The notes below the pieces were generated by a model, which saw only the letters and a program-made list of their open reading frames with translations, searched no databases and had not been told where the DNA came from. DNA of 16,731 nt from JBOGIG01 sp050742455 (GTDB lineage Bacteria; Actinomycetota; Acidimicrobiia; Acidimicrobiales; JBOGIG01): positions 1-16,731 of the forward strand of contig JBOGIG010000078.1 in the NCBI GenBank assembly GCA_050742455.1. Direction: 5' to 3'. Below are positions 1-6,678 of the stretch, piece by piece. How positions within the stretch are numbered: the stretch's first letter is position 1; every line of letters begins with the position of its first letter. The position numbers and the translations under genes are program-made.

Positions 1-198
1 CTAACCAGGCGGCGCGCAGTCGGCGATGGCCTCCAAGGCCAGACATATCCGGTTTCGGTCCGACGGTTCAAGTTGACCGGCTTTGGCGCTGAGATCCCGA
101 CGCAGAACGTTCTGGAGGTCGTCGAACGAAGCGACACAGTTGTCGGGGAGGCCCTCGTTGGGAACGAGTGGTATTTCAGTGGAAATCTCCCGCACGGT
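1..198 (-). pseudogene. MazF/PemK-like toxin, C-terminal remnant
   Basis: The reverse strand encodes about 65 residues that look like the second half of an actinobacterial MazF/PemK endoribonuclease: a segment TEIPLVPNEGLPDNC, then a VASFDDLQNV strand and a C-terminal helix ending ALEAIADC, with a TAG stop at 1-3. MazF proteins are normally about 105-120 residues and begin with an RGxVWxVDL-type strand plus a Gly/Arg-rich loop holding the catalytic arginine. None of that is visible here. Upstream on this strand (above about position 200) the sequence no longer resembles MazF and soon runs antisense to the helicase gene. The open frame does continue to 378, with a possible Met codon near 265-267, so a short product could be made, but it would lack the N-terminal catalytic part. 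No MazE antitoxin is seen. I call it a decayed gene cut off by the neighbouring helicase locus. The family is inferred from pattern recognition only. Confidence 0.5.
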
Positions 199-259
199 GC
201 GGTTACCGGTGCCACCGCGCTTTCGGTCGATTAATCCGGGGTCCACTACCTTGGCGCTA

Positions 260-3250
260 ATGGCCATGTCGATGACCGCTCCCCGCACTGAGGATGACAT
301 CTCCGCCCTGCGGGACTCTCTGGGCCTCAACCATGCCGTCACGTTCGTGCCCTCGGATCCTCCCCGCCTAGGCGCCATCGTCGTCTACGACCGATCCGGG
401 AGGCGCAACATCGGCAATCGACTGTTGCCCGAACGGGTCGAGATCGTCGCGCCATCGGCCTCGGGCAACGCCTGGCGACGGCGGAAGGTTGCGGCCCGCA
501 GGGTCCCGGTGTCAGACGCCCTCGCCCTCTTGGCCGATCTCGACCCCGCAATCCCAGGAGCCGCCGTCTGGTCAGCGGCCTTCGCCATGGGGTTGGGTCT
601 CATCGCCCGGGGCCGGCTCTATCCGACGGTGACCGCATCCGGGTGGGACGCCTGGCGAGCCGGGCCGCTCGACCCGTCCGAGCGAGGCTTCCTTGCTGAG
701 CTGGCCGGCGCCTTCCCCCCCGAGGCCCATGCGCTCGGCATCGAGGGGTCCTCGCCCATGCGCCTTGGGTCCCCCGCCGTCCTCATCCAGGCAGCCTGGG
801 ATGCATTGGCCGACACCCTTCCCCGAACGGCGGCGGCGCCGATGGAGGTGGGTGGGCGTTCCCCGACCGTATCCCCCGCCGGCGGGCCGGCCGTCTCCCC
901 GACCGCATCCCCGACTGTCCTAGCCGTCGAGGGGGAGCAATCCGCCGTCCCCTTCGCTGCCACCGCGCCCGTCGCCGTAGAGCATCTGCGGCCCTGGCTG
1001 GTCGATGCCGGGGCCGGCCTGGCCGGCGAGTCGGGGGCCTACGTGGCCCTTCGGGTGGAGCTCGGCCCTGTTTCCACCGAGCTAGACACTGGCGGATTCG
1101 ATGCGGACCTGGACCTGCCCGGTCAGCCGGTCCCCCTGGCCCGGGCCGTGATCCAGCTCACCAGCCGGGCCGAGTCGAGTCTGGTCGTCGACGCCGCCGA
1201 CCTGTACCACTCACCGGCCGCGGTCGTGGCCCGCTTCGGCCACGACGCCGAAATAGATCTCATGCGCTCTCTCCGTCGAGCGTCGCGGGCCTGGGCCCCT
1301 CTCCAGGCCCTGCTCCACCAGCGGGCCCCCACCGGCCTCGATCTCGATGAGGATCTTCTGGGCGAGTTGCTCACCGACGGGGCCGGCCTCCTCCAGGGTT
1401 CGGGGGTAGAAGTGCTGTGGCCATCGGAGATCCTCTCCGATGGTCTCAAGCTGCGTGCCTCGGTCGTGGCCGCCCCGGGAGTGGTGGTCCAAGCAGGGTT
1501 CGGTCTGGATACCCTGGTCGAGTTTCGCTGGCAGGCCACCCTTTACGGAGAGCTGCTGTCAGAGGAAGAGGTCGACCAGCTGGCCGAGGCCAAGCGGGGG
1601 CTGGTTCGATTGCGGGGCCGGTGGGTGGCCGCCGATCCGGCCCTTCTCGAACGGCTCAAGGCCCGACGCAGCCGACGCTTGAGCGCAGCCGAGGCTCTCG
1701 GCGCCGTGCTGGGCGGCACCGTGGATCTCGATGGTGAGGCGATCGAGATCGTGGCCGAAGGCCCGCTGGCCGACCTCGCCGCCCGCCTCTCGGCACTGAC
1801 CGGTGACCCCGGAGCCGAGCTCGGGGATCCCCCGGGTCTGGCGCCCGACGTCGAGCTACGGCCCTATCAGGTTCGTGGCGTCACGTGGCTCTGCGCCATG
1901 TCCCAGTCCGGACTGGGGGCCTGCCTGGCTGACGACATGGGTCTGGGCAAGACCCTGCAGGTCATCGCCGTTCATCTTCACCGCGCAGCCGCGGGAATGG
2001 GCCCGACGCTGGTGATCTGTCCGACCTCCCTACTGGGAAACTGGGAGCGCGAGGTGAGGCGCTTTGCCCCCGCCGCTTCGGTCAGGCGCCACCACGGCCC
2101 GGGGCGCAGCCTGGACGGCCTCGTCCCCTCCGAGATCGTCGTCACCAGCTACGGCGTGGCCCGCACGGAGGCCCAAGGACTGGCCCAGGCCGGATTTTCC
2201 CTGGTGGTGGCCGACGAGGCTCAGCATGCCAAGAACCCTGAGACCGCCACGGCCCGAGCCCTGCGCACCATAGGCGGCCCTGCCCGCATTGCCCTCACCG
2301 GCACCCCGGTGGAAAACAGGCTGAGTGAGCTGTGGTCGATCCTGGATTGGACCACCCCGGGTCTTTTGGGTCCGCTGGACCGCTTCGTGCGCACGGTGGC
2401 CTCACCGATCGAGCGCAACCGGGATCCGGCCGTCACCGATCGATTGGCGGGCACGATCAGACCGTTCCTCCTGCGCCGCAAGAAGAGTGACCCCGGGGTG
2501 GCCCCCGACCTTCCGCCCCGGACAGTGACCGACGTGCCCGTTCCACTCACCCAGGAGCAGACGACGCTTTACGAGGCCGAGGTGCGCGAGGCGCTGGCCG
2601 TTATCGCCGCCAAGGACGGCATTGCCCGCCAGGGACTGGTGCTGCGCCTGCTCACCGTGCTCAAGCAGATCTGCAATCACCCGGCCCAGTACCTCCACCA
2701 GCCCGGGCCTCTGGCGGGCCGCTCTGGCAAGCTGGCCGCCCTCGAAGAGCTTGTCGACGTCATAGTGTCGGAGGGCGAGTCGGTCCTGGTCTTCAGCCAG
2801 TTCGTAGAGTGTCTCTCGCTGGTGGAGGCCCGTCTCGAACACCTGGGGGTGTCCACCCTCTTCCTTCACGGCAAGGTCGGGGCCAAAGCCCGCATGGGGA
2901 TAGTTGACGAGTTCCAGGCCGGCCGTGCCCCGGTGATGCTCCTCTCCCTCAAAGCCGGGGGCGTCGGACTGAACCTGACCCGGGCCACCCACGTGGTGCA
3001 CTACGACCGTTGGTGGAATCCGGCAGTCGAGGATCAGGCCACCGACCGGGCCCACCGCATCGGCCAGGACCGGCCCGTGCAGGTCCATCGCCTTATGGCC
3101 GAGGGAACCCTTGAAGATCACATTGCCGAACTGATCGAACGCAAGCGCTCGCTGTCCGAGGCGGTTGTGGGCGGGGCCGGTGAGGGTTGGATCGGCAGGC
3201 TCAGCAACGAGGAGCTGGCCGACCTGGTGCGGCTGGGCAGCGGTACATGA
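260..3250 (+). CDS. SNF2/Swi2-family DEAD-like helicase (bacterial type)
   Basis: A protein of about 996 residues with the full Swi2/SNF2 ATPase core at its C-terminal end. Walker A DMGLGKT has its Lys at residue 564, the DEAQ box is at 652-655, a SALTGTP-like motif III reads IALTGTPVENRLSELW, and motif VI is RAHRIGQ at 930-936. About residues 337-474 match the SNF2-associated domain (DUF3670), containing LLTDGAGLLQGSGVEVLWP. A Pro/Ser/Thr/Val-rich linker lies near residues 195-225. The family uses ATP hydrolysis to translocate on double-stranded DNA and displace or remodel bound proteins; the bacterial role is mostly unknown. The open frame extends upstream to 83, but that part overlaps the antisense MazF remnant and does not look like protein. 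ATG 260 (or 266, 272) is preferred, although no clear Shine-Dalgarno is visible. It ends in ATGA shared with the SWIM gene, so the two are probably co-translated. Confidence 0.9.
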   Translation: MAMSMTAPRTEDDISALRDSLGLNHAVTFVPSDPPRLGAIVVYDRSGRRNIGNRLLPERVEIVAPSASGNAWRRRKVAARRVPVSDALALLADLDPAIPGAAVWSAAFAMGLGLIARGRLYPTVTASGWDAWRAGPLDPSERGFLAELAGAFPPEAHALGIEGSSPMRLGSPAVLIQAAWDALADTLPRTAAAPMEVGGRSPTVSPAGGPAVSPTASPTVLAVEGEQSAVPFAATAPVAVEHLRPWLVDAGAGLAGESGAYVALRVELGPVSTELDTGGFDADLDLPGQPVPLARAVIQLTSRAESSLVVDAADLYHSPAAVVARFGHDAEIDLMRSLRRASRAWAPLQALLHQRAPTGLDLDEDLLGELLTDGAGLLQGSGVEVLWPSEILSDGLKLRASVVAAPGVVVQAGFGLDTLVEFRWQATLYGELLSEEEVDQLAEAKRGLVRLRGRWVAADPALLERLKARRSRRLSAAEALGAVLGGTVDLDGEAIEIVAEGPLADLAARLSALTGDPGAELGDPPGLAPDVELRPYQVRGVTWLCAMSQSGLGACLADDMGLGKTLQVIAVHLHRAAAGMGPTLVICPTSLLGNWEREVRRFAPAASVRRHHGPGRSLDGLVPSEIVVTSYGVARTEAQGLAQAGFSLVVADEAQHAKNPETATARALRTIGGPARIALTGTPVENRLSELWSILDWTTPGLLGPLDRFVRTVASPIERNRDPAVTDRLAGTIRPFLLRRKKSDPGVAPDLPPRTVTDVPVPLTQEQTTLYEAEVREALAVIAAKDGIARQGLVLRLLTVLKQICNHPAQYLHQPGPLAGRSGKLAALEELVDVIVSEGESVLVFSQFVECLSLVEARLEHLGVSTLFLHGKVGAKARMGIVDEFQAGRAPVMLLSLKAGGVGLNLTRATHVVHYDRWWNPAVEDQATDRAHRIGQDRPVQVHRLMAEGTLEDHIAELIERKRSLSEAVVGGAGEGWIGRLSNEELADLVRLGSGT

Positions 3251-4569
3251 GCCCGCCCACCTACCCCGGCGACTTCTACGAGCACAAGGCGCGCCTACCC
3301 GGGCCGGGTCCCCGCCGACCCGGTCGGCGTCCCTTCGGCGCCTCGTGGTGGGGCAAGGCATGGGTCGAGGCCCTCGAACAGCGTGCCCAGCTCGACCCCA
3401 ACCGCCTTCCCCGGGGCCGGACCTACGCCCGCTCGGGGGCGGTGGGCGCTCTCACCCTGGCCTCGGGTGAGATATCGGCCGAGGTTCAGGGCTCACGCCG
3501 CACGCCGTATTCGGTAAAGGTCAGAGTCCGGACCTTCGACCAATCCGATTGGGAGCGGTTGCTCGATGCCCTCTCGACCGAGATAGGCCATACCGCCGCC
3601 CTGCTCGACGGTGAGCTGCCCCCCGAAGTGGCTGATGACATCGCCTCGGTCGGCCTTGACCTGCTTCCCGGACCCGGCGAGCTCCAGCCCCGCTGTTCGT
3701 GTCCGGACTGGGCCGACCCCTGCAAGCACTCCGCCGCGGTGTGCTACCTGGTTGCCGACGAACTCGATTCCGACCCCTTTGGGCTGCTCCTCCTTCGTGG
3801 TCTCGGACGCCCCGAGGTGCTCGCCGGTCTGCGTTCCCGCCGCCGACTCGAAGCCCCGCCCTCAGCGGCGATCGGGGCTGTAGCCGAGGGGGTCGAGGGG
3901 GTCGATGAGGGCGTTCTGGTTCGAGAGGCCTGGTCCAGGACCGCCGGGCCGGTTCCCCCCGTCCCCCCACCCCCGCGCCGCCCAGGCCCGCCATCGGTGC
4001 TGGCGGCCGATCCGCCCCCCGACTGCGGGGTCGACCTGTCGGTCCTGCGGGCTTTGGCCGCCGATGCCGCCGGCCGGGCCCTGGCCCTGGCCCTGGCCCG
4101 GGGGCCCGTATCGAGCGGCCTTGAGCTCGACGCATCCGAAGACCTGGCTCGGCGGGCCGCGTCCCGACTGGCCGGGCCCGACGGTCCTCCCGATTCTTCG
4201 GGCTTGGTCCGGTTGGCCCGCCAGGCGGGGGTACCCGAAAAGGAGTTGGTGCGCCGGGCCGTCGCCTTTCGCCACGGTGGCCGGGAGGGACTGGCGGTGC
4301 TCAAGGATCACTGGGACCCCGAAGCCGCCGCCCTCGCCCCCGGGCGTGGCATCCTCGGTTCGGGGGCAGTGGTCCGTCACAACCGGGTGACCAAGGGTGA
4401 GCGCCAGCTGCGTCTCGGTCGGGATGGCCGCTGGTATCCCTACTCCAAGGACAAGGCCCGACGGTGGAGCCCCGACGGCCCGCCCATCACCGCGCCCCGG
4501 CCTGGCGACCTCGGCGACCTGGACGACCTCGACGACTTCGGCGACCTCGACGACCCGGGTGGCCCCTGA
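3247..4569 (+). CDS. SWIM zinc-finger protein, partner of SNF2 helicase
   Basis: A protein of 440 residues. The N-terminal part contains FGASWWGKAWVEALEQ and LPRGRTYARSG, typical of bacterial SWIM proteins encoded beside SNF2 helicases. The SWIM motif CxCx(6)CxH is complete: Cys150, Cys152, Cys159 and His161, followed by CYLVADELDSDP. This zinc-binding fold is thought to bind DNA or protein. Residues about 230-260 form a Pro-rich linker, then an Ala/Arg/Leu-rich helical region. The C-terminus ends in a short acidic Asp/Gly/Leu repeat (about 417-440). The start is ATG 3247, which overlaps the helicase stop as ATGA; an in-frame upstream ATG at 3187 lies inside the helicase gene and adds residues that do not look like protein. 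Helicase and SWIM protein probably act together, though their substrate is unknown. Confidence 0.88.
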   Translation: MSPPTYPGDFYEHKARLPGPGPRRPGRRPFGASWWGKAWVEALEQRAQLDPNRLPRGRTYARSGAVGALTLASGEISAEVQGSRRTPYSVKVRVRTFDQSDWERLLDALSTEIGHTAALLDGELPPEVADDIASVGLDLLPGPGELQPRCSCPDWADPCKHSAAVCYLVADELDSDPFGLLLLRGLGRPEVLAGLRSRRRLEAPPSAAIGAVAEGVEGVDEGVLVREAWSRTAGPVPPVPPPPRRPGPPSVLAADPPPDCGVDLSVLRALAADAAGRALALALARGPVSSGLELDASEDLARRAASRLAGPDGPPDSSGLVRLARQAGVPEKELVRRAVAFRHGGREGLAVLKDHWDPEAAALAPGRGILGSGAVVRHNRVTKGERQLRLGRDGRWYPYSKDKARRWSPDGPPITAPRPGDLGDLDDLDDFGDLDDPGGP

Positions 4570-4635
4570 TAACAGTGCTCAGGTGTGTACAGTTGATAAC
4601 TTCTACAACATAAACCACACAAGCAACAGGTCCGC
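4570..4635 (+). promoter_or_regulatory. AT-rich promoter-like gap upstream of eno
   Basis: This 66-base gap is markedly AT-rich compared with its surroundings. It contains TGATAACTT at 4594-4602, which fits an extended -10 (TGN plus TAnnnT); a start site near 4609 would give a leader of about 27 bases. TTGATA at 4593-4598 is the only -35-like hexamer but has no well-spaced -10 partner. A weak AGG at 4628-4630 precedes the eno ATG. This is the likely start of an eno-ftsB transcript, but the exact elements are guesses. Confidence 0.35.
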
Positions 4636-5946
4636 ATGAGCGCAATCGCCAAAATCCACGCCCGGGAGGTGCTCGACTCCAGGGGCAATCCCACAGTCGA
4701 GGTAACCGCGTTGCTCGAGTCGGGCTCGTGCGGGCGAGCCATCGTGCCCTCGGGCGCCTCCACCGGGGCCTTCGAGGCCACCGAGCTGCGTGATGGTGGG
4801 ACCAGGTACTCGGGCAAGGGGGTGCTCGGTGCGGTGGGCCATGCCAACGGGGAATTGGCCGACGCGGTGGGCGGCTTGGACGCCTTGGATCAGCGACTGG
4901 TGGACCAGGCTCTCATCGACGCCGACGGCACCGACACCAAGTCGGGGTTGGGGGCCAACGCCATCCTGGGCGTGTCGCTGGCCGTGGCCCACGCCGCCGC
5001 CGCCGAGTTCGGCTTGGGCTTGTATCGCTATGTCGGCGGGGCCAATGCCCATGTCCTGCCGGTGCCCATGATGAACGTGCTCAACGGAGGGGCCCACGCC
5101 GACAACAACGTGGACCTCCAGGAATTCATGCTCTTCCCCCTGGGTGCGGCCTCATTTTCCGAGGCTCTGCAATGGGGTGCAGAGACCTACCATCGCCTCA
5201 AGGCCATCCTGGCTGATCGCCACCTGTCGAGCGCCGTAGGTGATGAGGGAGGGTTCGCCCCTGACCTGCGAGCAAACGAGGACGCCGTTCGCCTTCTGGT
5301 CGAGGCCATCGAGGCCGCCGGTCTGGTGCCCGGAGATGACATGGCCATCGCCGTGGACCCCGCGGCGACCGAGTTCTACCGGGACGGCTACTACCACCTG
5401 GACGGTGAGGGCCGTCGCCTGGGACCCGACGAAATGGTGGCCTACTGGGTGGACCTGTGCGGCCGCTACCCCATTGCGTCGGTCGAGGACGGCATGGCCG
5501 AGGACGACTGGGACGGTTGGGCCATGCTCACCGCGGCACTGGGGGATCGGGTCCAACTGGTGGGAGACGATGTGTTCGTCACCAACGTCGAGCGACTGGA
5601 GCGCGGCATCGGTTCGGGGGTGGCCAACGCGATCCTCATCAAGCCCAACCAGATCGGGACGCTTACCGAGACCTTGGACGCCATAGCGCTGGCCACCCGC
5701 GCTTCCTACGGGTCGGTGATGTCGCACCGCTCGGGTGAGACCGAGGATGCCACGATCGCGGACCTGGCCGTGGCCACCAACTGCGGTCAGATCAAGGCCG
5801 GAGCCCCGGCCCGATCGGATCGGGTGGCCAAGTACAACCAGCTCCTGCGAATCGAGGAGGACCTGGGCGAGTCGGCCGAGTTCTTAGGATGGTCCGCGTT
5901 ATCTCCCAAGGTGAGCATCGACCGAGGGCCGGGCCGTGCCCGGTAG
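4636..5946 (+). CDS. eno: Enolase (phosphopyruvate hydratase)
   Basis: Encodes 436 residues, normal for bacterial enolase. It converts 2-phosphoglycerate to phosphoenolpyruvate in glycolysis, in the cytoplasm, and needs Mg2+. It opens with IHAREVLDSRGNPTVEV, followed by PSGASTGAFEA. GDEGGF carries the catalytic acid Glu204; VEDGMAEDDWDGW and VGDDVFVTN supply metal ligands; LIKPNQIGT holds the catalytic base Lys336; SHRSGET includes His364; and IKAGAPARSDRVAKYNQLL includes Lys387. All signature elements are present, so it should be active. The ATG start is placed by the conserved N-terminus. The 3' end overlaps the FtsB-like gene by 11 bases, as part of the eno-ftsB/divIC arrangement common in actinobacteria. 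Transcription probably starts in the AT-rich gap just upstream. Confidence 0.98.
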   Translation: MSAIAKIHAREVLDSRGNPTVEVTALLESGSCGRAIVPSGASTGAFEATELRDGGTRYSGKGVLGAVGHANGELADAVGGLDALDQRLVDQALIDADGTDTKSGLGANAILGVSLAVAHAAAAEFGLGLYRYVGGANAHVLPVPMMNVLNGGAHADNNVDLQEFMLFPLGAASFSEALQWGAETYHRLKAILADRHLSSAVGDEGGFAPDLRANEDAVRLLVEAIEAAGLVPGDDMAIAVDPAATEFYRDGYYHLDGEGRRLGPDEMVAYWVDLCGRYPIASVEDGMAEDDWDGWAMLTAALGDRVQLVGDDVFVTNVERLERGIGSGVANAILIKPNQIGTLTETLDAIALATRASYGSVMSHRSGETEDATIADLAVATNCGQIKAGAPARSDRVAKYNQLLRIEEDLGESAEFLGWSALSPKVSIDRGPGRAR

Positions 5947-6538
5947 GCCACCCACCCAGCCAGCCAGGCGTCCATCTGGGACCCGGCCACCTGCCCGTCG
6001 GGACCATCCAGCCCGTCGGGATCATCCGATCCGTCGGGCCATATGGTTCTGCGGCTCGGCGGCCATAGCCCTGGCCGTTCTGTTCGTGTTCGTCTTCCCG
6101 ACCAGGACCTACCTCAACCAGCGCACCAACCTGGCCCGAACCTCTGCCGCCCTGTCCAGCCTGAATGCGCAGAACAAGGCCTTGGCTTCGGAGGTGGCCC
6201 GGCTCAATACGGTATCGGCCGTAGAGAAGCTGGCCCGGGCGGACTACGGTCTGGTCCCACCAGGCCAGGAGGCCTACGCCCTGCTGCCCGCAGTCGCCAC
6301 CCCACCGGGGGCAAACGCCCTGCCCGGAACCGCAGCCCCCGAGCTCCCCTTGGGCGTCGAACCCAGCGCCGGCCCGGGAACCACTGGAGGCTCGGGGGTC
6401 GGTGCTCCGGGCAACCACAACACCGACGGTCCGCACGCCAACTCGTCGAGCCCTGCTGCTCGCCCGGCTACGAGCACTGCCGTCCATCACGGGGGCGTGT
6501 TCTCCCGCGCCCTGCACACCTTCACGTCCTGGTTCTGA
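5936..6538 (+). CDS. FtsB/DivIC-like septum formation initiator
   Basis: A 200-residue single-pass membrane protein of the septum formation initiator family (PF04977), which joins FtsL and FtsQ-type partners in the divisome. Residues 1-34 are a basic, repetitive cytoplasmic tail (ARRDHPARRDHPIRR). Residues 35-54 form a transmembrane helix (AIWFCGSAAIALAVLFVFVF). Residues about 58-93 form a coiled coil with regular Leu/Ala spacing, followed by the family signature ARADYGLVPPGQEAYALL at about 100-117. The remaining 80 residues are Pro/Gly/Ala/Ser-rich, probably disordered and extracellular, longer than in minimal FtsB. The GTG start at 5936 is supported by GAGGG at 5924-5928, seven bases upstream, and overlaps the eno stop. 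Position after enolase is the usual actinobacterial synteny. It could be called FtsB or DivIC; the sequence does not decide. Confidence 0.87.
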   Translation: MPGRPPTQPARRPSGTRPPARRDHPARRDHPIRRAIWFCGSAAIALAVLFVFVFPTRTYLNQRTNLARTSAALSSLNAQNKALASEVARLNTVSAVEKLARADYGLVPPGQEAYALLPAVATPPGANALPGTAAPELPLGVEPSAGPGTTGGSGVGAPGNHNTDGPHANSSSPAARPATSTAVHHGGVFSRALHTFTSWF

Positions 6539-6678
6539 TCCCGGGGTGGGCCCGGGGGACCCGGGGGACCCTGTGGGACACGACGGCCCGGGAGACAGGA
6601 GCCCGGGGGACCGGGGGCCGGGCCCGCGGGACAGGGGGACCCGGGGGACAGGGGGGACCGGGTGTCGATAAGGTGGCG
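6539..6678 (+). other. G-run-rich spacer with quadruplex potential
   Basis: This spacer between the ftsB-like gene and the molybdenum operon is built from imperfect CCCGGGGGA-like units. From 6605 to 6662 there are eight consecutive runs of three or more G separated by loops of 2-5 bases; 6543-6567 holds another four runs with loops of 1, 3 and 4. Both stretches meet the usual G-quadruplex pattern on the coding strand, so transcripts would carry it too. The final bases contain AAGG near 6670 that could serve as a ribosome site for ATG 6679. No clear promoter or hairpin terminator is seen. Confidence 0.6.

Noticed and set aside
83..259. Extended N-terminus of the SNF2 frame
   Set aside because: The first 59 residues (MALRSRRRTFW...) are not helicase-like and overlap the MazF-like frame on the other strand, which looks more like real protein.
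2402..3361. Minus-strand 319-residue open frame
   Set aside because: Antisense shadow of the helicase motifs; no recognisable fold.
6043..6678. Extended N-terminus of the coxL frame
   Set aside because: This part is a different frame of the FtsB-like gene and the G-rich spacer, with no CoxL similarity.
6539..6678. tRNA or terminator in the eno-cox spacer
   Set aside because: No cloverleaf or stem followed by a T-run is visible; only G/C-run repeats.
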